A DNA stretch of 64,000 nucleotides from positions 186,001 through 250,000 of the forward strand of contig NZ_FOQO01000008.1 in NCBI RefSeq assembly GCF_900113765.1, given 5' to 3'. Source of the stretch: Parapedobacter indicus. Lineage in GTDB: Bacteria > Bacteroidota > Bacteroidia > Sphingobacteriales > Sphingobacteriaceae. Below are positions 8,998 to 18,720 of the stretch, in pieces; position 1 is the stretch's first letter; each line of letters starts with the position of its first letter. The notes under the pieces were generated by a model. That model searched no databases. It had not been told where the DNA came from and saw nothing but the letters and a program-made list of their open reading frames with translations. Position numbers and translations under genes: made by a program.

Positions 8998-10710
8998 TTA
9001 TTCCCAGTTGGGGTTTTGTGTCAAACTCGGATTTGTCTGCCTTTCGATATAAGGAATGGGCCAAAGATAATCCTTGTTGGGATTAAAAATACGTCTATCG
9101 ACTGTACGCATGGACGTATTGGGATCGTTCACATCCGAAGCAATCGGAATGCCGGCAGCGGCGTAATCGGGCGTACCCCATTCGTCGATGACGGGTGCTT
9201 TGGTAGGATAAGACTTCTGCATCCTTCCGAGTATAAAGCCGTTCATTACGTCTTCGGCAATTTTCCAGCGACGGATATCGGAAAGCCGCTGACCTTCTCC
9301 GGACAGCTCGTGACGGCGTTCGCGCGCAATGGCATAAAGCAGTTCGTCGCCAGTCTCTTCAATGTTTGGCATTCCCACACGCGAGCGGACCTTGTTCAGC
9401 GCGGTATAGACAGAAGCGTCGGTTTGACCTGCTCTCACCTTAGCCTCCGCATAAATCAGCAATACCTCAGCATAACGGATCACAATGATGTTATTGTCGC
9501 AGTTATTGACGTCTCCGTAGTTCTTATCATTCACATATTTACGCCAGTTTATACCACTGAACGATGCGTAGGCATTCAACGCATCCTGGTTATCTACTCG
9601 CGAAGGGGTTGGCGTGTGATAGTTCCAGCATTTCACACTGTCTCGGTGCGTTTCGAATTGAAAACCCTGGAAAATACAGCCTGGTTCATTTTGCCAGTCG
9701 GAATAGCCCGATGAAGGCAGCGCAAGTGTCCATGCTAAACGCGGATCGCGGTTGTCCCAAGGTTTGGCCGGATCATACAAAGGCGACTCGTCAATAGGGA
9801 GCCCGTCTATACATCCGTACGAATCGACTAACTGATAGGAGGGAATTTTGTTGGCGTGACCGCCACCGTTTCTTCCGCCAAAAAGCCTGAAAATCGGATG
9901 GACTTTAAAACCGAACAAATATTGGATCGAAAAAAGAATTTCTTTCGAGTCTTGTCCTTCGTACGTAAACAGGTTTGGAAAACTTGGATCGAGCATCACT
10001 TCAGACCCTTCCATTTTCATGACTTCCGAGGCGGCCGCAATGGCTACATCCCACTTCTCGCTGTATAACGCAGTTCTCGCTTTTAGCGCCAAGGCTGCCT
10101 GCCGGGTAGCGCGTCCTGAAGTCGGTTTGTCCGTCGTACCGAGTACGGCGGCAGCTTCGTCATAATCCTTGAATATCTGGTTCAGCACCTCTTCTTTGGA
10201 CGAACGGGGGATTTGCGCATTCTCGAGCGTCAATGTTTCAAGCACCAGCGGCACATCGCCATATAAATCAACCAAATAGGAATAATAGTACGCCCGTAAA
10301 AACTGTGCTTCCGCTTTTGCCTGAGACAATACGTCGGCACTTACCGTGCCTTCTACCTTCGCGAGGTTATTGATCAGGTAATTGCATCGGCTGATACCGC
10401 TGTAACATGTTCTCCAAACCGTTTGAACAAACGAGCTTTGGGCATCGTTGGCCCCCTGCGACAATCGCTGTACATCGTTCGTATTGCGGTCCCATCCGTT
10501 GTCTGACAATTCCTCAAACGCCAGGAAGAAAGGCATTCCTTCCCAATCGGTCCAAAGATCGGTGTAACAGCCAACGACAGCCATCTCAATTTCCGTTTCG
10601 TTTGCCAAAAACGTCTTATCCGACGGGGAATCCAGGGGGGCTTTATCCAGGAATTCACTACACTGCGCAAACAACAAAATGGTTGCTACTGAATATATAA
10701 GCTTCTTCAT
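8998..10710 (-). CDS. SusD/RagB-family nutrient-binding outer-membrane lipoprotein
   Basis: This 570-residue protein has a lipoprotein signal ([17 protein letters not shown], Cys17) and the SusD fold. An N-terminal TPR-like part contains [23 protein letters not shown], and the C terminus has [20 protein letters not shown] and [23 protein letters not shown], both hallmarks of the family. SusD forms a lid on the SusC barrel and binds the substrate at the cell surface. The partner SusC ends 19 bases upstream and two FAD oxidoreductases follow. Confidence 0.96.
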   Translation of the reverse strand: MKKLIYSVATILLFAQCSEFLDKAPLDSPSDKTFLANETEIEMAVVGCYTDLWTDWEGMPFFLAFEELSDNGWDRNTNDVQRLSQGANDAQSSFVQTVWRTCYSGISRCNYLINNLAKVEGTVSADVLSQAKAEAQFLRAYYYSYLVDLYGDVPLVLETLTLENAQIPRSSKEEVLNQIFKDYDEAAAVLGTTDKPTSGRATRQAALALKARTALYSEKWDVAIAAASEVMKMEGSEVMLDPSFPNLFTYEGQDSKEILFSIQYLFGFKVHPIFRLFGGRNGGGHANKIPSYQLVDSYGCIDGLPIDESPLYDPAKPWDNRDPRLAWTLALPSSGYSDWQNEPGCIFQGFQFETHRDSVKCWNYHTPTPSRVDNQDALNAYASFSGINWRKYVNDKNYGDVNNCDNNIIVIRYAEVLLIYAEAKVRAGQTDASVYTALNKVRSRVGMPNIEETGDELLYAIARERRHELSGEGQRLSDIRRWKIAEDVMNGFILGRMQKSYPTKAPVIDEWGTPDYAAAGIPIASDVNDPNTSMRTVDRRIFNPNKDYLWPIPYIERQTNPSLTQNPNWE

Positions 10711-10729
10711 AAAATCAATCCTTTAAAAA

Positions 10730-13700
10730 TTAAAACCTTACATCAAGTCCGATGGTCGTGGTGCGCATAAGGGGATAAAAATTACTATAACCCGATAACA
10801 CCGGGGCCTCCACATCAAAATATTTCCAGAATTTTGTGGCGGTAAACACATTATCGGTGCTTACATACACTCTTAAGTTGGAAATACCGATTCTAGATGT
10901 AAGTGTTTGCGGAATGGTATATCCCACCTGAAGATTCTTCAGGCGCACATAGGAAGCATCTTTCACCCAAAAAGATGAGTTTTGCTGATTATTACTGTTG
11001 TTGAAAGCCAATCGTGGGAATTGGGCGTCCCGATTCTCGGGTGTCCAGTAGTCTTTCCCGATTTCAGGCATCGATCCGCCTTCATAAAACGAGCCGATTG
11101 AGTGCCCCCATACATAACCATCAGCCTTGCCCACTCCCTGAAACAGGAGGTTCAGGTCAAATCCTTTATATTCGGCAAATAGATTCAGTCCAAATGTGTA
11201 ACGCGGGATGGTATTGCCCATGATGATCCGGTCAGAGGTATTGATCACTCCGTCGGCTGCGTCGAAGACACCATCGCCATCGGTATCAATTGTTAACTGA
11301 TCTTTGTACTTAATATCGCCGGGACCGAAATTACCGATCTGGGTGGCACCATTATAATTCCCGTCAGCATCGTAGTCTTCGGGAACGATATAGCCCTCGG
11401 CCTCATAACCATAAAGCGAATACATCGGGTATCCCTCTCGGTTGACAGTCAGGCCGGTCTCGTTAATACCCTTCAAATCAAGAATTTTATTCTTGACATC
11501 TGAGATATTGAACATGGCGCTGAAATTGAAGTCACCAAAACGATCGTTATAGGTCGTACCTAATTCCCAGCCCCTGTTTTCGAGTTTTCCCGCATTTTGG
11601 GCAGGCGCCGACTGCCCGATGATCAACGGAATTCCAAGATTCAGCAGGATGTCATCGGTTACTCTGTGGTAGTAATCAGCTGTAAACTCCAGCTTTCTGA
11701 ATAAACCGAATTCCAAACCGATGTTGCTCATCGTAGTGGTTTCCCAGCTTATTATTGAATTTGCCATTGTGGTGAGTGCAGCGCCTGAAGTGATGTTCTT
11801 GTCGAAAATATAATTCGTGTTTATATTGACCGTTGACTGAGCCGGATAGTATCCGTTCAGGGTATTCTGATTTCCCAGCTGGCCCCACGATCCTCTAATT
11901 TTCAGGTTATTGGCCACATCCCTCAGATTGTCCCAGAACGCCTCTTCGCTGACACGCCAGCCCGCCGAGACCGAAGGGAAAAGACCCCACCTGTAGCCCG
12001 GTGCAAAACGGGACGAGCCATCATAGCGCAGGTTGGCTTCAAACAGGTATTTACCTTGGTAATCGTAATTGAGACGCCCGAAAACCGCCTGCAAGGCATA
12101 GTCCGAAGCAGAACCGTTTGATCGTTGGTTTTCCTGACCGCCTGCGCCCAAAACCGGATAATCGGGGAAATTGAATACTTCGCGGTAGCCCGAGTGCCAT
12201 TTGTTCCAGAAAGTTTCCTGCTGATACCCGGCCATCAACTTAAAGTTGTGTTTATCTTGAAAAGACTTGCTGTACGTGGCACGTCCCACCAACATGCTGC
12301 GCAGGCTGCGGTTCGTCGTTTCCGTAAGCATTGATTTCGCCATCGTTTGCGGGTCGGGGGTACCATCGTTGAGGTATAACTGTACGCGTTTGTCCCAATT
12401 GGTATTGTGCCCTTCCCAGTAGTTAAGCGCATACTGCCCCTGTAGTTCGAGATCCTCCACCGGCTTGAACGTCGCGGTGAAGTTCATGATGCCCGAAGGT
12501 GCGGTATTGGTAATCGTTCCTCCGTCTTTGTAATAGGCGACGGGATTAACCCCCTGCCATCCCGGACCGTAGCGTCCGTCTGCCAGATAAGCCGCCTGGT
12601 TAGCGGGGATACGACCTACGAAGTTGTAGCCGGTACCTAACTTAGACGGTTCCTTAGCATCGGAATAAACCAGCGCTATATCCGAGCGGAGTGAAAACTT
12701 TGAAGATACCCTGTAATCGTTATTCGACCGCAGTGTGTATCGTTTAAAATTTGTATTCTCCGTAATGCCATTTTGTGAAAGATAGCCTGCCTGGGTCAGC
12801 GACTTGAGCCGCTCCGTGCCCAAACTTACCGTAACAAAGTGATTTTGCAGTAAGCCGTTGTTTGTCGCAGTAGCATCAAACCAGTCCACATCGGGATAAT
12901 TCGGGTCATTTCTGGCGATCCCCTCTTCATATTCCTTGATGAATTCCTCGGAATATTCCGGTGTCATCCCCACGGCGCGCTTCGCAATGGAAATATACTT
13001 CATAAAGTCAATCGCGCCTACATATTCAGGCACATTCGTAGGAACACCTTTAGACACATAGCTATTGAATGATATGTACGCCTTGCCGTCTTCTGCCCGT
13101 TTTGTCGTAATCAGGATGACCCCATTTGCAGCGCGGTTACCATAAATAGCTGCCGAAGCCGCGTCTTTAAGCACCGAAATCGATTCAATACTTTTCGGAT
13201 CAATGGAATTGATGTTTGCCTCGACACCGTCAATCAGTACCAGTACATCATTATTCCCGAGCGTGGTCTTACCGCGGACGCTGATGATACCGGCATCGCC
13301 TCCGGGCTTGCCGCTGCGTTGCGTTACACTGATACCGGGTACCAGGCCCTGCAGCGCCAATGAAGTTTGCGCAACGGAACGCTTTTCCATCTGCGGCACA
13401 GAAACATTGGATACGGAACCCGTAAGGTTTGATCGCTTCTGCGTTCCATAGCCCACAACAACGACCTCATCGATGCCACTCACAGAAATTTTCAACACGG
13501 CGTTGACGACGCTTTGACTTCCAATGGGCGATTCAACCGCTTCATACCCGATGGCTGTAAATACCAACGCGGTTTGATTTCCCTCAATACTTAAACGATA
13601 ATCTCCGTCTGCATCCGTAGTGACGGCAGAAAAAGTTCCCTTTACCGTTACCGTAACCCCCGCCAGTGGATTCCCCTCTTCATCCGTAACCCGCCCGGTG

Positions 13701-14131
13701 ATCGTCCGTTGCAGCATTTCTGACAAGCGGTCCGAATCGGCCGACTCGCGGTTGTTTTTGCCACTGAGCGCTGAAATCACAATTGTATTTTCCGTAATAT
13801 AATAGGTAAGTGCCAATGGCTTTAATAAGGATTCCAACGCGTCCGTCAACGATTTCTTTTCAACGTGTATGGAAACTTTTCGATCGGGGTTTACAAAACG
13901 GTCGTTGTACACCACAGCCAGATTCGTCTGCTTTTTTATGGTTCGGAGCACGTTGCTGAGCGGCTGGTTCCTGGCATCCAGACTGACCGTCTGCGAGCGT
14001 GTAGCACCACTGAGGTGCATGCAAAGGACAACGAGCAGCAAGGATGTCAACTTCATAATCCGAAATAATTGGCCAGTACCGCAAATCGGTACCTTTTTCC
14101 TCCCCATAGGGGAAAAATCATAATTTATCAT
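10730..14131 (-). CDS. SusC-family TonB-dependent receptor with STN domain
   Basis: This complete receptor has 1133 residues. It carries an N-terminal extension and signal segment (hydrophobic core about 28-45), an STN domain (about 47-121, SQTVSLDARNQPLSNVLRTI), a CarboxypepD_reg-like domain (about 143-215), a plug with VVVGYGTQKRSNLTGS, and a 22-strand-type barrel ending RTTTIGLDVRF. An alternative start is the in-frame ATG at 14056, directly before KLTSLLLVVLCMHLSG. The STN domain and the fecR and sigma genes upstream indicate trans-envelope signalling. It is paired with the SusD at 8998-10710. Confidence 0.96.
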   Translation of the reverse strand: MINYDFSPMGRKKVPICGTGQLFRIMKLTSLLLVVLCMHLSGATRSQTVSLDARNQPLSNVLRTIKKQTNLAVVYNDRFVNPDRKVSIHVEKKSLTDALESLLKPLALTYYITENTIVISALSGKNNRESADSDRLSEMLQRTITGRVTDEEGNPLAGVTVTVKGTFSAVTTDADGDYRLSIEGNQTALVFTAIGYEAVESPIGSQSVVNAVLKISVSGIDEVVVVGYGTQKRSNLTGSVSNVSVPQMEKRSVAQTSLALQGLVPGISVTQRSGKPGGDAGIISVRGKTTLGNNDVLVLIDGVEANINSIDPKSIESISVLKDAASAAIYGNRAANGVILITTKRAEDGKAYISFNSYVSKGVPTNVPEYVGAIDFMKYISIAKRAVGMTPEYSEEFIKEYEEGIARNDPNYPDVDWFDATATNNGLLQNHFVTVSLGTERLKSLTQAGYLSQNGITENTNFKRYTLRSNNDYRVSSKFSLRSDIALVYSDAKEPSKLGTGYNFVGRIPANQAAYLADGRYGPGWQGVNPVAYYKDGGTITNTAPSGIMNFTATFKPVEDLELQGQYALNYWEGHNTNWDKRVQLYLNDGTPDPQTMAKSMLTETTNRSLRSMLVGRATYSKSFQDKHNFKLMAGYQQETFWNKWHSGYREVFNFPDYPVLGAGGQENQRSNGSASDYALQAVFGRLNYDYQGKYLFEANLRYDGSSRFAPGYRWGLFPSVSAGWRVSEEAFWDNLRDVANNLKIRGSWGQLGNQNTLNGYYPAQSTVNINTNYIFDKNITSGAALTTMANSIISWETTTMSNIGLEFGLFRKLEFTADYYHRVTDDILLNLGIPLIIGQSAPAQNAGKLENRGWELGTTYNDRFGDFNFSAMFNISDVKNKILDLKGINETGLTVNREGYPMYSLYGYEAEGYIVPEDYDADGNYNGATQIGNFGPGDIKYKDQLTIDTDGDGVFDAADGVINTSDRIIMGNTIPRYTFGLNLFAEYKGFDLNLLFQGVGKADGYVWGHSIGSFYEGGSMPEIGKDYWTPENRDAQFPRLAFNNSNNQQNSSFWVKDASYVRLKNLQVGYTIPQTLTSRIGISNLRVYVSTDNVFTATKFWKYFDVEAPVLSGYSNFYPLMRTTTIGLDVRF

Positions 14132-14309
14132 TACGTTTGTGCGTTTAGATAGTCTAAAAAACTGATTTAACTCTCGGTTGTTTGTATTGTCTGAACTTCG
14201 GGGGGAGTGTTTGCCGCACTTTCCCTGTTCATTTTTGATCTTAAGTTTTGGTTTTTCTCATAATTATCGTGTTAAATTAATAATTGGTTGTTTGTTACTC
14301 CTCAAATAA

Positions 14310-15506
14310 TCATTTCCGTACGATCAATGTGCTTTCCTTCAACGAGACATTAATCGTAGAGTGTTGCAAAATATCAAGTAACCCACGCAACGAAACATCG
14401 CGCTTGATATCACCACTGAATGTCTCATAGGGTACGCCATCTTGATATACCACCTCCACATCATACCACCTCGCCGCCTGCCGGAGGATTTCTTCAACCG
14501 GTGTTTTCTTGAAATAGAAATAACCGGCTTTCCACGCGGTGTAGGGTTCGGTGTCGACGTTGGCTTTGGTTAGGTTTTCGCCGCTGATGATTCCCTGCTC
14601 GCCGGGAACAAGTTCTACGTACTTATCATTTTCGACCGCTGCTCCGCTTAATTCCCCGGCCAGAGACAGGCGGACCTTTCCTTCCACCAATGTCGTTTTG
14701 ATTTCGGGGTCATCCGGATAAGCCGAAACATTAAACTCCGTTCCCAATACCTGGATCTCTTGCCCGGCACTGACCACCTTAAATGGCTTTTTCGTATCCT
14801 TAACAACCGAAAAATAAGCCTCACCAGTGAGCTCGACGGTACGTTCAGCATCGGAAAAACGAGGTGGGTACTTCAGTGTAGATCCGGCATTTAGCCATAC
14901 CTGCGTGCCATCCGACAACGTAATCTGATACGTGCCCCCTTTAGGGGTACTCAATTCCAAAAAAGTCGTCGCTCCCCGATCCTCTCCATTTCCTGTTACT
15001 TCAGCGAGTGGATTTCCGTCGCGGTAGGTTATCGCTCCGCTTCCGATAACAATGCCGTCTCGGGCTTCGTCCAAGGTGATGGTGCGGCCGTCGGCCAGCG
15101 TAAGCGTAGCACGATTGCCGCCGGGCGCAATATCGGTGCGGTGGGTCGATGCCAATTTGATGGGTTGGCCCTCTTTTCGAGTAACCACATAGATCGTCAC
15201 CGACACAGCTAAAAACACCATGACGGCGGCAGCGGTGGCCATCCACATTCGATACTTAATGCGGTTTTTTTTACCAATGGATGCCTGGAATCGCTGATAG
15301 CCTTCGTTTACGTCAAACTCTTCGAACTTCGACAACGAGTCGTTAATGGACTGGCTCTTGCAGATGGTCCTATATATCTGCCGATGCCTATCGTCCTGCA
15401 GCCAATCGTCAAGCACCGCTTGTTCAGCGGGCGTAATTGTGCCGCCGATTGAGCGGGCGATGATCCGCCCAATGATTATCGAGGTGTTTTCCCTGTTAAG
15501 GTCCAT
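14310..15506 (-). CDS. FecR-family anti-sigma / sigma regulator
   Basis: This 398-residue protein has a cytoplasmic head (about 1-85), a transmembrane helix (about 88-108), a periplasmic FecR domain (RATLTLADGRTITLDEARDG; STPKGGTYQITLSDGTQVWLNAGS; VLGTEFNVSAYPDD) and a DUF4974-type C terminus (VEEILRQAARWYDVEVVYQDG). It lies 68 bases after the sigma gene and 178 bases before the STN-containing susC, which is the standard order of a sigma/anti-sigma/receptor signalling unit. It resembles the FecR at 3472-4590 throughout. Confidence 0.95.
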   Translation of the reverse strand: MDLNRENTSIIIGRIIARSIGGTITPAEQAVLDDWLQDDRHRQIYRTICKSQSINDSLSKFEEFDVNEGYQRFQASIGKKNRIKYRMWMATAAAVMVFLAVSVTIYVVTRKEGQPIKLASTHRTDIAPGGNRATLTLADGRTITLDEARDGIVIGSGAITYRDGNPLAEVTGNGEDRGATTFLELSTPKGGTYQITLSDGTQVWLNAGSTLKYPPRFSDAERTVELTGEAYFSVVKDTKKPFKVVSAGQEIQVLGTEFNVSAYPDDPEIKTTLVEGKVRLSLAGELSGAAVENDKYVELVPGEQGIISGENLTKANVDTEPYTAWKAGYFYFKKTPVEEILRQAARWYDVEVVYQDGVPYETFSGDIKRDVSLRGLLDILQHSTINVSLKESTLIVRK

Positions 15507-15574
15507 CTACTATTCGTCGTTATATGCTATACAGCGCCGAATCGGATTTGTACCAAAGGGTCTGAAAAAAAAAG

Positions 15575-16177
15575 TTAACGTTGAAAAAAATGGATCACAA
15601 AGGCACCGGCAATAAGCAGTTCGAAAGTGTCTTTGCTGAGCCGGCTGCGCAAAATAGCTAATGCACGGCTTTTTTGATTGCGCAAGGTCTGCAGGCTGAT
15701 CCCCATTTCATCGGCAACTTCTTGGTTAGATTTGCCTTCCAGATAGGTCTCACGGATGATTCTTCCTGCTTTTTCAGGCAACTTGGAAATCGCCTCATGC
15801 AGTTCATTGAACATTTCGGTGCTCGTGATTTCCGCCAGGTAAAAGGTGTCTTCTTCGCCCACGTCCATCTGATAGATAAAGTTCCGCTTCATGGACCTGA
15901 CAACAGCCTGCTGGTGATTCAATGCGGTATGCTTAGTAGCAAGGTAAAGGCTGGCGAGCACATGGTCTATGTGCTGGAACTGCTTCGACGCCTTCCAGAA
16001 TTTGATGAATACTTCATTGACAATATCTTTACTCGCTTCCCGGTCATTTACGTACCGATCTGCAAATACACACAGCCGCGTATAAAAACGCTCGAAGACC
16101 ATTCTGAAAGCCACACGATCTCCTTCCTGTAACTGGGTTACCAGATTGCTTTCGTCTATTTGGGAGTGTTCGACCAC
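15575..16177 (-). CDS. RNA polymerase ECF sigma-70 factor
   Basis: This 200-residue protein has region 2 (about 22-95, FRMVFERFYTRLCVFADRYV, DIVNEVFIKFW) and region 4 (about 125-185, ISKLPEKAGRIIRETYLEGKS with NQEVADEMGISLQTLRNQKSRA). The start codon is GTG at 16177; no upstream ATG keeps the frame. Bacteroidetes ECF sigmas of this type drive transcription of the adjacent SusCD locus. The fecR gene follows 68 bases later. Confidence 0.93.
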   Translation of the reverse strand: MVEHSQIDESNLVTQLQEGDRVAFRMVFERFYTRLCVFADRYVNDREASKDIVNEVFIKFWKASKQFQHIDHVLASLYLATKHTALNHQQAVVRSMKRNFIYQMDVGEEDTFYLAEITSTEMFNELHEAISKLPEKAGRIIRETYLEGKSNQEVADEMGISLQTLRNQKSRALAILRSRLSKDTFELLIAGAFVIHFFQR

Positions 16178-16291
16178 AATGCGTGCGTTAATTTCAGGTC
16201 TAATATCAAGAATTTTCCACTAAAACAAAAATGTTACATGAGCAAGCAACGTAAGTCTCAGATAGGCAGCCGTGATTTTAATTGAGTTGAA

Positions 16292-16308
16292 TGCCGAATA
16301 AATCGGCA
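16292..16308 (-). terminator. Short hairpin after the GH20 gene
   Basis: TGCCGA (16292-16297) and TCGGCA (16303-16308) enclose a five-base loop, 37 bases past the GH20 stop codon. On the minus strand the next bases are TTCAACTCAATT, so the T-tract is poor. It is a possible terminator between the hexosaminidase and the sigma gene. Confidence 0.35.
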
Positions 16309-16344
16309 CACGGCAAAAAGACTGTTTGACCTAACCGGCATTTA

Positions 16345-18609
16345 CTAATACACCACTACCTCATCTGTGAGTAACAGTTCGTGCTGTACGTTGGTAGCCA
16401 CAATACGGAGGTAGCGGCCTGTCTGTGGGGTATCAAAATGGATTTCAAAGGTTTTAGCCACACGGAAACGCTCCGCTGGCGATAGGTCATTAGTCACCGT
16501 ACCTGCCTCGCGGAAATTTTTGCCATTGTCTGACAGCAACACTTTTACCTCTCCGGGAAGATAAGCCTTCACCGAATGGTCTTGCAGGAAACGAATCGCT
16601 ACACGGTGTAATTCCTCCCGCCGCTCAAAATCAACCGTCACATCCACGTTATTCCGGAATCCCTGCCATTGGCCATCGTCGGCCTGCCGCCCTCCTTTAC
16701 TGCCGTTTACCAACGTACGTGCTTCTTCAGCCGCATAGGTGTCCCAAGGTGTTTGATAGGAAACGGCTTTACCGATGGCTTTATGGACATCGGCCCTGGC
16801 CACTGCCACCGGTCCGACGCGACCCGAATCCACAAAAAACGCAGCCTTGACAGTAGCCGCCATAGACAGTTCGATCGGCTCGGTATACCACGCCGATTTT
16901 GCATCCGGCTCATTACCGTCGGTTGTATACCGGATACCCGTTCCATATTGTTCGGTAGACATGGAAACCGTATTCGTCAGCGTATCCGGATTAAAACGGA
17001 TCGCAATATTCACCCCGTATGAGGGTCGATAATAATTGACATGAAGTTTTTGCAAGAGGCCGTAGTGCTGTTGCAGTCGTTCGTAAAAATCCGCCCAATC
17101 GCGTTGTTTCGGGTTGGACCAAACCACCTCCGCCAGTGCCAATGCACGCGGAAAGGCCATGTACTCTACCTGCTCCGATGTTGGCATGTATTCCGTCCAG
17201 ATATTACCCTGCGCGCCCAAAATGTGCTTCGCCTTTTCTGCCGCAACCTCCGCCGGAACCGGTTCGTATTCGTACACCTTGCGCAAGGGAATGTAACCAC
17301 CGATCGCCTCGGGTTGCGTCCGTGGATCACTTTGATAATAATCAAAATAAAGATGTGAATTGGGAGTCATGACCACATCATGCCCCGCATTAGCCGCTTG
17401 AACCCCGCCATCTTCGCCACGCCAGCTCATCACCGTTGCGCCGGCAGAAAGTCCGCCTTCCAATAGCTCATCCCAACCAATCAGCTTCCTTCCTTTCGAC
17501 TGCAGAAACGCTTCAATACGTTTTACCGCATAAGGCTGTAATTCGTCCACAGTCTTGAAACCTTCTTTTTCCATCAATGCTTGGCACTTCGGACAGGTTT
17601 TCCAAGATTCTTTACTTGCTTCATCTCCTCCGATGTGGATATATTTCGAAGGAAAAATAGCGATCACCTCATTCAATACATTAGTCAGAAACGCAAACGT
17701 TTCCTCGTTACCGATACAAAATTCGGCATGTTGATAAGGCTGTCCTGAACAGGATAAGGCTGGATAGACAGCCAGCACTTCATCGGAATGCCCCGGCATT
17801 TCGATTTCCGGAATGATCGTAATTCCTTTTCGTGCCGCATAGGCCACCAACTCCCGAGCCTCATTCTGCGTATAATATCCACCGCTTGCATTGGGATTTC
17901 CTTCATTCAAATACCTCCGCCCATTCTGCCACCAATCTTTCCAATTGACATGCGTGCGCCAAGCGCTCTTTTGCGTAAGTTCGGGATATTGTTTAATCTC
18001 CAGTCGCCAACCCGCACCGTCCGTAAGGTGCCAATGAAACGTATTGAACTTATAGAGCGCCATCAAGTCGATGAATTTTTTCAGGAAAGACAGCGGATAA
18101 AAGTGTCTTGAAACATCGAGATGAAGTCCGCGATACGTAAAACGGGGCCTATCTTCAATGAACATAGCAGGTAATATCCGACCATCGGGCTGGGTATATG
18201 CCAACTGGATCAACGTCATTATCCCGTTGATGATGGCGGCCGACTGATGTGCGGTAATCGCAATGCCACCCGTATCCACCGTCAGCCGGTAGGCATCCGC
18301 AGGAAGTTTATCTTCTTCACGGGCAAGAATGAGCCGTATACCGCTTTCCGGTATCCGTTTCCGGGATTTAATACGCTCAACAGGCCTGAAGTGTGCATAA
18401 GGGTGTTCGGCGAGCAACGAAGCGAGATCTAAAAATTCGTCGAATGCATACACGGACGCAACCGAAGGAAATATATACGCGCCTTCGTGGATTTCCAGGG
18501 TAGTGGGCTGGGGAATAAGGGATATCCGTTCTTGAGCAAGGGCAGGCATTACCGCCATAGACGACAACACCAACAAACCCAATATCAATCTGCCTGCATA
18601 TTGAGTCAT
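16345..18609 (-). CDS. Beta-N-acetylhexosaminidase, glycoside hydrolase family 20
   Basis: This is an exported 754-residue enzyme. The ATG at 18609 was chosen because it gives a clean Sec signal (MTQYAGRLILGLLVLSSMAV); the frame opens 31 codons earlier. After an N-terminal GH20b domain comes the TIM barrel, with RGLHLDVSRHFYP, HWHLTDGAGWRLEIK and the catalytic pair in HIGGDEASKESW (Asp329-Glu330). The Asp polarises the substrate N-acetyl group and the Glu is the general acid. The C-terminal part contains a chitobiase-like segment (IRYTTDGNEPDAKSAWYTEPI) and an F5/8-type C domain (about 620-754). It would release terminal GlcNAc or GalNAc from glycans in the periplasm. It has its own promoter and is separate from the susCD unit downstream. 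Confidence 0.95.
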   Translation of the reverse strand: MTQYAGRLILGLLVLSSMAVMPALAQERISLIPQPTTLEIHEGAYIFPSVASVYAFDEFLDLASLLAEHPYAHFRPVERIKSRKRIPESGIRLILAREEDKLPADAYRLTVDTGGIAITAHQSAAIINGIMTLIQLAYTQPDGRILPAMFIEDRPRFTYRGLHLDVSRHFYPLSFLKKFIDLMALYKFNTFHWHLTDGAGWRLEIKQYPELTQKSAWRTHVNWKDWWQNGRRYLNEGNPNASGGYYTQNEARELVAYAARKGITIIPEIEMPGHSDEVLAVYPALSCSGQPYQHAEFCIGNEETFAFLTNVLNEVIAIFPSKYIHIGGDEASKESWKTCPKCQALMEKEGFKTVDELQPYAVKRIEAFLQSKGRKLIGWDELLEGGLSAGATVMSWRGEDGGVQAANAGHDVVMTPNSHLYFDYYQSDPRTQPEAIGGYIPLRKVYEYEPVPAEVAAEKAKHILGAQGNIWTEYMPTSEQVEYMAFPRALALAEVVWSNPKQRDWADFYERLQQHYGLLQKLHVNYYRPSYGVNIAIRFNPDTLTNTVSMSTEQYGTGIRYTTDGNEPDAKSAWYTEPIELSMAATVKAAFFVDSGRVGPVAVARADVHKAIGKAVSYQTPWDTYAAEEARTLVNGSKGGRQADDGQWQGFRNNVDVTVDFERREELHRVAIRFLQDHSVKAYLPGEVKVLLSDNGKNFREAGTVTNDLSPAERFRVAKTFEIHFDTPQTGRYLRIVATNVQHELLLTDEVVVY

Positions 18610-18638
18610 GCGATCTGTTTGCTTTAGTGTATCTGAGA

Positions 18639-18669
18639 CAAACTTAGTCAAAATGCTTATATAATGCAA
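18639..18669 (-). promoter_or_regulatory. Promoter of the GH20 gene
   Basis: On the minus strand TTG (18667-18669), a 20-base spacer and TAAGTTTG (18639-18646) match the Bacteroidota consensus. The -7 box lies 30 bases before the chosen ATG at 18609, which supports that start over the upstream one, because the earlier start at 18702 would lie upstream of the promoter. Confidence 0.7.
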
Positions 18670-18676
18670 TAATCCG

Positions 18677-18684
18677 TACCTTTG
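18677..18684 (+). promoter_or_regulatory. -7 box for the GH16 gene
   Basis: TACCTTTG matches TAnnTTTG and ends 36 bases before the ATG at 18721. No clear TTG -33 box is present at 19-21 bases. It faces away from the GH20 promoter and lies only 7 bases from that promoter's -33 box, so polymerase could not occupy both at once. Confidence 0.45.
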
Positions 18685-18720
18685 TTTGACAGATAAAGAC
18701 ACTGACTCTCAATCCTGTTT

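Noticed and set aside
8995..9714. Plus-strand 239-codon frame opposite the SusD gene
   Set aside because: It is wholly antisense to a well-supported SusD gene, has no recognisable domain and no promoter; a shadow frame.
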